Source of the DNA: Nitrospirota bacterium
GTDB taxonomy: Bacteria; Nitrospirota; Thermodesulfovibrionia; UBA6902
DNA: 64,000 nucleotides
Assembly (NCBI GenBank): GCA_016214845.1
Contig: JACRMS010000036.1
Location: 31,168 to 95,167, forward strand
Reading direction: 5' to 3'
In this document: one piece after another, positions 16,001 through 22,921 of the stretch
How the letters are laid out: every line of letters starts with the position of its first letter
Numbering within the stretch: position 1 is the first letter of the stretch
The notes under the pieces: model-generated
Told to the model about the DNA's origin: nothing
The model's input: the letters and a program-made list of their open reading frames with translations, nothing else
Database searches by the model: none
Program-made: the position numbers and the translations under genes

Positions 16001-16769
16001 GTACTTAGTCGTAGCTCTTCTGACCATCTGCCTTCATCTGCTTGCAGCCTCTTCGTTCGCTGAGGTTGCCATCCCCGATAAACCTTATAATCACGTGGTG
16101 GACCTCGCCGGGATAATCAACGACGATGTAGAGGGCGCGCTTAACGGATATCTTCTTGAACTGGAACAGAAGACTACGGCACAGATGGTGGTGCTGACAA
16201 TCGGCTCCCTTGAAGGCGGGTCTCTTGAAGATTTCTCGATCAATATAGCTCATAACAAATGGAAGCTGGGGCAGAAAGGCAAAGACAACGGCGTCCTGCT
16301 TCTTGTGTCGCTTCAGGACAGGAAGTACAGGTTTGAGATCGGCTACGGCCTTGAAAGTGTCCTGCCGGACAGCCTCACCGGCACCATCGGCAGGCAGTAT
16401 CTCGTACCGTATTTCAGGCAGGGCGATTATTCAACCGGAATATATACGGCGACATTGGCCGTTATTCATACAATCGCAGCCGACGCAAGCGTTGAGATCG
16501 CGGGAATGCCGAAGATGAGGTCCCGGTCGGCGTCAGGGGCGAGAGGAAAGCCTTCCCTGCTGAATATGGTTTTTGCCGCGCTCTTTTTTATAGGACTGAT
16601 CTATATGTTCATACGCCATCCGCGCCTGCTGCTTTTGTTCCTCGCGATGAATATGCTTGGCGGCGGCAGGAGAAGCGGCTGGGGCGGCGGCGGCGGCTTC
16701 AGCAGCGGCAGTTTCGGCGGCGGCGGAGGAGGAGGCTTCGGCGGCGGCGGTTCTTCCGGGAGCTGGTAG
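15984..16769 (+). CDS. TPM-domain (YgcG-like) membrane protein with Gly-rich tail
   Basis: A signal peptide is followed by a TPM domain (about 30-165: VVDLAGIINDDVEGALNGYLLELE, AHNKWKLGQKGKDNGVLLLVS, YRFEIGYGLE), one membrane span near 195-220 and a terminal low-complexity tail of Gly/Ser (GGGGFSSGSFGGGGGGGFGGG). TPM proteins are periplasmic or membrane anchored and commonly neighbour LemA-family genes, as here (16871-17446). The biochemical role of the pair is not settled; envelope stress has been suggested. The gene overlaps 15254-16000 by 17 nt. Confidence 0.88.
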   Translation: MKSRNRYLVVALLTICLHLLAASSFAEVAIPDKPYNHVVDLAGIINDDVEGALNGYLLELEQKTTAQMVVLTIGSLEGGSLEDFSINIAHNKWKLGQKGKDNGVLLLVSLQDRKYRFEIGYGLESVLPDSLTGTIGRQYLVPYFRQGDYSTGIYTATLAVIHTIAADASVEIAGMPKMRSRSASGARGKPSLLNMVFAALFFIGLIYMFIRHPRLLLLFLAMNMLGGGRRSGWGGGGGFSSGSFGGGGGGGFGGGGSSGSW

Positions 16770-16870
16770 CTGCCCATGTTTGATTTAATAATCTTTCTTG
16801 ATAGCATTTTTGAGTTATGATAATCTGTCTGGTGTAGTAATCAAGCAGTTTATTCCCAAAGGAGGGCTTC

Positions 16871-17446
16871 ATGTCAAAAGGTTTAAAGATTACCCTGATA
16901 ATTTTAGGCGTCTTAGTGATTACAGGTTTTGTTCTAGCCAAGTGGATAATCGGTGGATACAACAGTGTGATTGCAATGGACGAGCAGGTAAAGGCGCAGT
17001 GGGCGCAGGTAGAGAACCAGTTAAAAAGAAGATACGACCTGATACCCAACCTTGTTGAGACTGTGAAAGGGTACGCAGGCCATGAGAAAGAGGTATTTGA
17101 GCATATTGCTGACGCAAGGACCAAATACTTTCAGGCTAATACAGTAAAAGACAAGATACAGGCTTCAACGCAGCTTGAAGGGGCGTTGTCCCGCCTGCTC
17201 CTGCTGCAGGAGAATTATCCGCAGCTAAAGGCGAATGAATCGTTCCTGAAACTACAGGACAGCCTTGAAGGCACAGAGAACAGGATAGCAGTCGAAAGGA
17301 AAAGATACAACGAGGCGGTGCAACTGTTGAATACTTACATACGGACCGTCTTCGGCAGATTTTTTGGTGCGCTGGCTGGTGTGTCGAGCGCCGAATATTA
17401 TGAAATCCCGGAGGCAGAGAAAGCGGCCCCGAAGGTAAAGTTTTAG
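16871..17446 (+). CDS. lemA: LemA family protein
   Basis: This 191-residue protein has one N-terminal membrane span (ITLIILGVLVITGFVLAKWI) and the LemA signature YNSVIAMDEQVKAQWAQVENQLKRRYDLIPNLVETVKGYAGHE followed by helices ending VERKRYNEAVQLLNTYIRTVFGRFF. LemA proteins form helical bundles on the outer face of the cytoplasmic membrane and are found with TPM-domain partners. AAAGGAGG precedes the ATG. A palindromic repeat starts right after the stop. Confidence 0.93.
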   Translation: MSKGLKITLIILGVLVITGFVLAKWIIGGYNSVIAMDEQVKAQWAQVENQLKRRYDLIPNLVETVKGYAGHEKEVFEHIADARTKYFQANTVKDKIQASTQLEGALSRLLLLQENYPQLKANESFLKLQDSLEGTENRIAVERKRYNEAVQLLNTYIRTVFGRFFGALAGVSSAEYYEIPEAEKAAPKVKF

Positions 17447-17447
17447 A

Positions 17448-17477
17448 TGTAGGGGCGTATTGCAATACGCCCCTACA
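17448..17477. repeat. 30-bp perfect palindrome, likely terminator between convergent genes
   Basis: TGTAGGGGCGTATTG (17448-17462) is followed directly by its exact reverse complement (17463-17477). It starts 2 nt after the lemA stop and 6 nt from the stop of the convergent thioredoxin-like gene. The head GTAGGGGCG is shared with the element at 8575-8603, so this is a dispersed family that could also stop transcription. Confidence 0.8.
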
Positions 17478-17483
17478 ATTTGA

Positions 17484-17843
17484 TCACAATTTCCCGATGA
17501 TCTGCAGGGCGCTTATAAGTTGCCCTATGAAGTCTTCAGGGGTGAAATAACCTACCATCCTGTAAAGTTCATCACCGCTTACATCGAGGATAAAGAATGT
17601 CGGTGTTGCGAATATGGCGTACTTACTGAACTGTTCGGAATTTTTGCCTGATTCATATTTAACAGGGACAAAATGTTTTGCGATATGCTTCTGCACATCG
17701 GTATGGGGAAACGTACCTGTTTCCATCCTCTGGCAGGCGTCTCAGGTCGGAGAGTAAAAATCAAGCAGGACCAATTTGCCTTCTTTTTTCGCGGACTCAA
17801 GCGCCTCGTTGAGGGTTTTCATCCAGGTTATTTCATTTGCCAT
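17484..17843 (-). CDS. Thioredoxin-family candidate selenoprotein (in-frame TGA at the first catalytic Cys)
   Basis: From an ATG at 17843 (AGGAGGAATAA upstream) the frame reads MANEITWMKTLNEALESAKK, then LVLLDFYSPT, TGA (17744-17742, codon 34), DACQRM and on to the stop at 17484; total 119 codons. The TGA replaces the first residue of a thioredoxin C-x-x-C (expected CDAC, seen U-D-A-C), and the rest of the fold is intact, including the cis-proline strand (ATPTFFILD) and the C-terminal helix. Sequence on both sides of the TGA is well conserved thioredoxin-like. A SECIS-like hairpin follows. Readthrough as selenocysteine is the best explanation; a nonsense mutation or a sequencing error is the alternative. 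An annotation starting at the ATG at 17726 would miss the active site. Confidence 0.82.
17703..17726 (-). promoter_or_regulatory. Candidate bacterial SECIS hairpin
   Basis: On the minus strand ATGGAAAC (17726-17719), loop AGGTAC (17718-17713) and GTTT-CC-CCAT (17712-17703) form an 8-bp stem with a two-base bulge. Exactly 23 nt separate the TGA from the apical loop, within the 16-37 nt range known for bacterial SECIS elements. The loop AGGU carries the G and U that SelB needs and resembles the loop of E. coli fdhF. Confidence 0.65.
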
Positions 17844-18111
17844 TGTTTATTCCTCCTGTTGATTTTTGATATGGAAACAACATCTTTTTTATAGTAAATC
17901 TTATTCAAACATATAGCAAGCTGTTGCTATGGCAACACACGGGTTGTATCCCCTGTACTATTAAAAAAGAAATCAGTTAAAATAGCCCATAAGATCAGGG
18001 AATGACCGAAATGATGCATTTAAAAGTTCGGTTGACAAGATAACAGTAAAGTAAGAATTTGTTAATATTGATTATTGACTTATCTAACGTTAAGAAGGGA
18101 AGCAAGCTGTC

Positions 18112-18459
18112 TTGGGTAAACTTAATTGCTGGGAATTTATGTCTTGCGGGAAAGCTCCTGCCGGAGACGTATCAGATAATGATAACGCTTGTCCAATTGC
18201 AACCGAAACATTGGCAAATGGTTTAAACGGCGGCGTCAACGGCGGAAGGATTTGCTGGGTGGTTGCTGAGAGTTGTGACGGGCATAATAATAATGAGCAT
18301 AAAATCAAGATGCTGAATTTCCAGAAGAAGTCCTTCTGTTTTCAATGCGAGTTCCGTTATAAGGTCATGTCTGAAGAAGGCTTGCTGGATTCATGCAGGG
18401 CGGTCGGAACATATTTAACAAATCTGCGTTTACTGCAAAAAGATAAACAACCTGCCTGA
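18112..18459 (+). CDS. Two-CW domain protein
   Basis: This 115-residue cysteine-rich cytosolic protein starts at TTG 18112 (GGGAAG upstream). It has the paired motif NCWEFMSCGK near the N-terminus and GGRICWVVAESC in the middle, then FCFQCEFRYKVMSEEG. This is the layout of the two-CW family, small Cys/Trp proteins common in anaerobes and often near signalling genes; their function is unknown. It stands alone between the thioredoxin-like gene and a convergent methyltransferase. A TTGACA at 18032 may belong to a promoter but I see no convincing -10. The 268 bp upstream hold nothing else I can identify. Confidence 0.75.
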   Translation: MGKLNCWEFMSCGKAPAGDVSDNDNACPIATETLANGLNGGVNGGRICWVVAESCDGHNNNEHKIKMLNFQKKSFCFQCEFRYKVMSEEGLLDSCRAVGTYLTNLRLLQKDKQPA

Positions 18460-18476
18460 TTACATAAAGGGCAGTC

Positions 18477-19652
18477 TCAGGTTATTGCGATAAAGCACTT
18501 CAGGTACTCTCCCTCAGTAAAAGGCGCTAATTCGGCGTGGTCAATCCCATGGGTGTAAGTTTCAAGAAACCGCAGGGACTTTCTTGCTTTCCCGGCCGCT
18601 TCAACAAGCAGGTACCTGAAATCCTGCAGGGACAAATGCGCGGAGCAGGAGCAGGTCGTAAAGATCCCGTTTTCAGGCAATATCCTTAGCGCCATTTCAT
18701 TGATGCTCCTGTAGCCGGCCAGACCTTCATTTATTTTCCGCCTGTCCTTGATGAAAGCGGGTGGATCAAGAATAATCAGGTCGAATTTTTCATGAGGGGC
18801 ATTTTTCAGATATTTTTTCACATCGTCACAAATGAATTCGCATTTCCCCGTGTCAAGATTGTTCAGTTTTATGTTTTCCTTCAGCAGGTCGAGCGCGGCG
18901 GCAGACGTATCTATGCTGGTGACTGACCGGGCCCCGCCTGCCAGGGCATAAACGGAAAACCCCCCTGTATAAGAAAAGCAGTTCAGGACAGGTTTGTCTT
19001 TTACATATTTCAACAGCGCGCGCCGTTTGTCACGCTGGTCAAGGAAAAACCCTGTTTTCTGCCCGCGCTTCACGTCAACTAAAAACTTAAAGCCGTTTTC
19101 CTTTATCGTTACCAGCTCAGGGACATTGCCGTACAATAAGCCTGATTGATTTTCCATGCCTTCGATCTTTCGCGACGGGATGTCAGACCTCTCGTAAATG
19201 CCCGCCGGGTTTATGGTCTCAATGAGCGCCCCGGTCACACTTTCCTTCCACTGCTCAATGCCGCGCGTATGGCACTGCAGGACCAGGTGGTCATTGTATT
19301 TATCAACGATCAGCCCGGGCAGGAAATCGTTTTCGCCGTTTATCAGCCGGTATGAATCCGTATCTGCGCTCTCGACATATTGTCTTCTTATCGCGTGGGC
19401 GTTCCTTATCCTCTTTGCAAAAAATTCTTTATCAACTGTCTCGTTTTCATCATAACTCCATATCCGCACTGCGATCTGGGAGTAAGAATTAAAATACCCG
19501 GTTGCCAGGAAACCGCCGCTCTCTGTTACCAGTTTAACAGGCGTGCCAGGCATCAGATTGTCGGGGACATTCTCCAGCGCCTGTGAAAAGACCCACGGAT
19601 GCCGGTTCATGACGGGCCCGGTCCTCTGCCGTTTAATATTAAGCGTAATCAT
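18477..19652 (-). CDS. RlmI-like class I SAM-dependent 23S rRNA methyltransferase
   Basis: This 391-residue protein starts with a PUA-like domain (RHPWVFSQALENV, VKLVTESGGFLATGYFN), followed by an EEHD-like central domain and a Rossmann methyltransferase: VLNCFSYTGGFSVYALAGGA (SAM motif I), CDDVKKYL, LIILDPPAFIKDRR and TTCSCSAHL. This is the arrangement of RlmI/RlmK-type m5C/m7G rRNA methyltransferases, including the GQKTGFFLDQRDKR motif. I start it at ATG 19652 (MITLNIKRQ); the frame continues upstream but without a better start. It is divergent from the TetR gene. Confidence 0.87.
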   Translation of the reverse strand: MITLNIKRQRTGPVMNRHPWVFSQALENVPDNLMPGTPVKLVTESGGFLATGYFNSYSQIAVRIWSYDENETVDKEFFAKRIRNAHAIRRQYVESADTDSYRLINGENDFLPGLIVDKYNDHLVLQCHTRGIEQWKESVTGALIETINPAGIYERSDIPSRKIEGMENQSGLLYGNVPELVTIKENGFKFLVDVKRGQKTGFFLDQRDKRRALLKYVKDKPVLNCFSYTGGFSVYALAGGARSVTSIDTSAAALDLLKENIKLNNLDTGKCEFICDDVKKYLKNAPHEKFDLIILDPPAFIKDRRKINEGLAGYRSINEMALRILPENGIFTTCSCSAHLSLQDFRYLLVEAAGKARKSLRFLETYTHGIDHAELAPFTEGEYLKCFIAIT

Positions 19653-19688
19653 ACAGCAGTAATTATACATTAATTCATGACGCTTCTC

Positions 19689-19717
19689 TTGACAATCCAC
19701 TCCCGCGATACTAAAAT
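19689..19717 (+). promoter_or_regulatory. Sigma-70-type promoter of the tetR-efflux operon
   Basis: TTGACA (19689-19694), 17-nt spacer, TAAAAT (19712-19717). The predicted transcription start near 19724 is only about 8 nt before the tetR ATG at 19732, so the mRNA leader is almost absent. Confidence 0.75.
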
Positions 19718-19747
19718 GAATCAGCGTTCATATGAATCAGCGTTCAT
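19716..19747 (+). promoter_or_regulatory. Tandem 16-bp operator-like repeats over the -10, start site and tetR start codon
   Basis: ATGAATCAGCGTTCAT occurs twice back to back (19716-19731 and 19732-19747). Each copy is a partial palindrome (TGAA..TTCA), as TetR-family operators are. The first copy overlaps the -10 and start of transcription, the second contains the real tetR ATG. Occupancy would block the promoter, so autorepression is likely. Confidence 0.65.
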
Positions 19748-20313
19748 TAAATAAGTCACCGAAATCTAAAGTGCTGCAGGCGGCCCTTGACCTGTTTTCT
19801 TCCAAAGGATATTCGGAAGCAAAGATGGCCGAGATAGCCAGGGGAGCGGGGTTGAGCGTGGGCGCCCTTTACCTCAGGTTCAAGAACAAGGAAGAACTGT
19901 TCCTGGAGCTTATTAAGGACCAGACAAGGGATTTTGTTGAGCGCACCGGAAAGTTACAGGTTGAAGACCCTGTTGAGGCCCTGAGGAAATATATTGCATT
20001 GAACCTTGAGTATTCGTTTCAGAAAAGGCAGATGATATCCATATTCTTTAAGGAATACAATCTTCCTTTTCTTCAGCCGCTGAGGGGAAATTTTTTCAGG
20101 GCACAGCACACGATAATAGCTGATATACTTGTAGCAGGTATCAAAAGAGGAATTTTCAGGCCCATGAACGTCAGGGATACGGCGGCGGTTATTTTTGCGA
20201 GCATAAGGGGCGCTGTATTATTGAAATTAATATTCGGGATCGGGGATGTAAGCAAAATGAGCAAATCCCTGTTCGCGCTGATCACAGACGGCATAAGAAA
20301 GGACGCAAGATGA
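19732..20313 (+). CDS. TetR/AcrR family transcriptional regulator of the efflux operon
   Basis: A 193-residue repressor with an N-terminal TetR helix-turn-helix (KVLQAALDLFSSKGYSEAKMAEIARGAGLSVGALYLRFKNKEELF) and a variable helical ligand domain. The ATG at 19732 is in frame; the ATG in the first operator repeat (19716) leads to a quick stop. Its TGA overlaps the ATG of the TolC-family gene by 4 nt, so it is translated together with the pump it probably controls through the operators at 19716-19747. Confidence 0.9.
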   Translation: MNQRSLNKSPKSKVLQAALDLFSSKGYSEAKMAEIARGAGLSVGALYLRFKNKEELFLELIKDQTRDFVERTGKLQVEDPVEALRKYIALNLEYSFQKRQMISIFFKEYNLPFLQPLRGNFFRAQHTIIADILVAGIKRGIFRPMNVRDTAAVIFASIRGAVLLKLIFGIGDVSKMSKSLFALITDGIRKDAR

Positions 20314-21638
20314 AACGAAGACTACCATCCGCAATCTTATTCATGCTGCTTATCATTCCTTACTCTTCTTACGCTGAGGAATATTCACTCGACGACCTTT
20401 ATAAAATAGCGCTTCAAAGAAGCGAGACGATCAAGATATCGGAAGAAGACATATATATTTCTGAACGCGAAAAAGACAGGGCCATGGCTGCGCTTTTTCC
20501 GAAACTTTCCGCTTTTGCAAACTACACTGAATACCCCAGTGAAAAGACAACGGACCTTTTTGTGATACAGCCTAACAACAGCACATCCTGGGGCTTGAGA
20601 CTGGACCAGTCTTTGTCTACGAGCGGCAAGGAGTTGACCGCGCTCGGAATCGCAAAAGAGTCCATTGTAAAAAGCAGGGTTGATCTCGAAAGTGTGAAAG
20701 AGGGGTATCTCCTGAATGTTGCCTCCTCGTATTACGATGTATTAAAAGCAAAGAAGGCGCTGGACATAGCAAAGGCGAGCGAGGAAAGGCTGACAAAATA
20801 CAGGAACGCGGCACAGACGAGACTGAGAGTGGGAGAGATAACTAAGACAGTGCTTTTGAGGGCGGAGGCGGAACTTTCAGGCGCCCAGTCGGAGTTGATA
20901 AGGGCTGAAAACAATCTCAAGCTCGCAAAGGCGGTTTTAGCCAGGAAAGCCGGCATCAGTGGTGATTACGATTTGAAAGAAGATCAGCCTTCAGCAGTCA
21001 GCGGTCAGCAGTCAGCAGTATTAACAACGACACTCGATGATCTCAAGCAGACGGCCTTTTCAGAAAGAAGCGAAATAAGATCAGTCGAGCTTCAGAAGAA
21101 GATTGCCGGAGAGCAAATTAAATATACGAAAGGCTCATATTGGCCGGATGTGTCCGTGGAAGGAGTATACGTCAGGAACGAAAGCCATCCCTCCGCGGCT
21201 TTTACGAATAATGAAAGTATCTTCGGCGGCATAAAGCTTAACTACCCTTTTTTTGAAGGAGGCTTAAGACGTGCCGAGGTAAAAGAGGCTGAGGCGCGTT
21301 TCAGGCAAGCTGATTACAGGCTGGCGGATTTATACAAATCAGTCAATATTGAAGTTGAAAATGCTTATCTGAATTTTTTAACGGTGTCAGGGACCCTTGA
21401 AAAACTGCAGGCTGAGGCGGCATATGCCGCAGATAACTACAACGCCGTATCAAAACAATTTGAATTCGGACTGGCGAACAGCCTGGATGTCATGGACGCA
21501 AACACACTGCTTGTCACCTCTGAAAGACAACTTGCCAACGCAAAATATGATCATCAGTTTGCAATTTTACAATTAAAACGCGCGACGGGAACGTTGTTGA
21601 AGACGGCAGGCAGTAGTCAGCAGACAAGTAGTCGGTAG
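20310..21638 (+). CDS. TolC-family outer-membrane efflux protein
   Basis: This 442-residue protein has a signal peptide (to about SYAEE) and two copies of the outer-membrane efflux domain (long helices with A-x-x-x-L patterning, YYDVLKAKKALDIAKASEERL and LRRAEVKEAEARFRQADYRL). It forms the outer-membrane channel for the RND system encoded downstream. An in-frame low-complexity stretch between the two halves (PSAVSGQQSAVLTTT, DNA 20986-21022) matches a dispersed CAGCAGTCAGC-type repeat and looks like a later insertion into a tolerated loop. Confidence 0.9.
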   Translation: MKRRLPSAILFMLLIIPYSSYAEEYSLDDLYKIALQRSETIKISEEDIYISEREKDRAMAALFPKLSAFANYTEYPSEKTTDLFVIQPNNSTSWGLRLDQSLSTSGKELTALGIAKESIVKSRVDLESVKEGYLLNVASSYYDVLKAKKALDIAKASEERLTKYRNAAQTRLRVGEITKTVLLRAEAELSGAQSELIRAENNLKLAKAVLARKAGISGDYDLKEDQPSAVSGQQSAVLTTTLDDLKQTAFSERSEIRSVELQKKIAGEQIKYTKGSYWPDVSVEGVYVRNESHPSAAFTNNESIFGGIKLNYPFFEGGLRRAEVKEAEARFRQADYRLADLYKSVNIEVENAYLNFLTVSGTLEKLQAEAAYAADNYNAVSKQFEFGLANSLDVMDANTLLVTSERQLANAKYDHQFAILQLKRATGTLLKTAGSSQQTSSR

Positions 21639-21720
21639 GTAGTAGTTAGTAGTCAGGGAACGGTAAGCGAAATATCTTGTCCTCCCTAACTACTAACTAC
21701 TTCCTACTATCTACCTGCTT
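21632..21720. repeat. Large imperfect inverted repeat after the TolC gene
   Basis: GTAGGTAGTAGTTAGTAGTC on the left (about 21634-21653) faces CTAACTACTAACTACTTCC on the right (about 21685-21706). The hairpin spans the gap between the tolC-like gene and the adaptor and may weaken transcription between them. It is of the same AGTAGTCAG style as the insertion inside the upstream gene. Confidence 0.7.
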
Positions 21721-21746
21721 AATCTTTATTAAGGAGTTATTGAATC

Positions 21747-22856
21747 ATGAAGAAAATAATTTTACATTGCTCCATGCTCTTTGCCCTTTGCTTTTTGCTT
21801 TCTTTGTCGGCATGTTCAAATGATAAAGCAAAGCAGCCTTTGAAAGCGGCCCCGGTGCCGGTGACTGTCGGCACGGTGGTCCAGAAGCCCGTCCCCGTGC
21901 AGCTCCGCGCCATCGGAAATGCGGAGGCCTATTCAACTGTGGGAATTAAGGCCCAGGTCGGAGGGACGCTTATGCGCGTGCATTTCAAAGAAGGGCAGGA
22001 CGTGAACAAAGGGGACCTCCTTTTCACAATCGACCCCCGCTTCTACGAGGCCATGCTGAAACAGGCGGAGGCAAACCTTGCGAAGGACAGCGCGCAACTG
22101 GAACACGCGCGCGTAGAAGTGCGCCGCTATGAGGACCTTGTGAAAAAGGGATATGTGGCCCAGGAGCAGTATGATCAGATCCGCACCAACTTCGCTGCCC
22201 TTGAAGCAACAGTCAACGCGGACAAGGCCGCTGTTGAAAACGCGCTGCTGCTGCTTAAATATTGCTATATCTACTCTCCGGTCACAGGGCGCACGGGAAG
22301 CGTCATCTCTTACGAAGGGAACCTGATAAAGGCCAATGCGGACACCTCCATGGTGGTGATAAACCAGGTCCAACCCATATATGTTACTTTTTCAGTCCCC
22401 CAACATGACCTTGCTGAGATCAAAAAATATATGGCAATTGAGAAGATCAAGGTCCAGGCTGTTATAGGAAAGGATGACGCTGATCCCGTAGAAGGCGTCC
22501 TCACTTTTGTGGACAATACGGTAGACACCGCCACAGGAACAATAAAACTTAAAGCGACTTTTACAAACCAGGAAAAGCGGCTGTGGCCCGGGCTGTTTGT
22601 GAGCGTCACTGTGATACTCACCAGCCAGCCGAACGCTGTTGTCGTTCCTTCACAGGCGGTGCAGACAGGACAAAAAGGCACATATGTATTTATTATCAAA
22701 AACGATCAGAGCGCTGAATCGCGTCCCGTCTCAGTTGACAGGTCGCTCGACGGCGAGACCGTTGTATCCGGAGGGCTCCGCGCCGGTGAGACCGTTGTGA
22801 CGGACGGCCAATTGCGGCTCGTTTCCGGCGCCAAAGTTGAAATCAAAAAGGAATGA
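21747..22856 (+). CDS. RND efflux periplasmic adaptor lipoprotein (AcrA/MdtA-like)
   Basis: A 369-residue membrane-fusion protein with a lipoprotein signal (LSACSND, Cys about residue 24). The hairpin/lipoyl region follows (GTLMRVHFKEGQDVNKGDLLFTIDPRFYEAMLKQAEANL ... YCYIYSPVTGRTG), then beta-barrel and membrane-proximal domains. It links the inner-membrane RND pump encoded at 22922 with a TolC-type channel. AAGGAG precedes the ATG. Confidence 0.9.
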   Translation: MKKIILHCSMLFALCFLLSLSACSNDKAKQPLKAAPVPVTVGTVVQKPVPVQLRAIGNAEAYSTVGIKAQVGGTLMRVHFKEGQDVNKGDLLFTIDPRFYEAMLKQAEANLAKDSAQLEHARVEVRRYEDLVKKGYVAQEQYDQIRTNFAALEATVNADKAAVENALLLLKYCYIYSPVTGRTGSVISYEGNLIKANADTSMVVINQVQPIYVTFSVPQHDLAEIKKYMAIEKIKVQAVIGKDDADPVEGVLTFVDNTVDTATGTIKLKATFTNQEKRLWPGLFVSVTVILTSQPNAVVVPSQAVQTGQKGTYVFIIKNDQSAESRPVSVDRSLDGETVVSGGLRAGETVVTDGQLRLVSGAKVEIKKE

Positions 22857-22858
22857 TT

Positions 22859-22887
22859 TGACCACAGAGACACAGAGTCACGGAGGA
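22859..22887 (+). repeat. Half of a CACAGAG-family repeat
   Basis: TTGACCACAGAGACACAGAG begins at 22857, directly after the adaptor stop; here only the left arm of the repeat family is present. Confidence 0.6.
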
Positions 22888-22921
22888 AAATAAAAATGCC
22901 TCAGTGGTTTGAATTTAGATT

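Noticed and set aside
16601..17124. Minus-strand Pro-rich and other frames
   Set aside because: Mirror of the Gly-rich tail of the TPM protein and of LemA.
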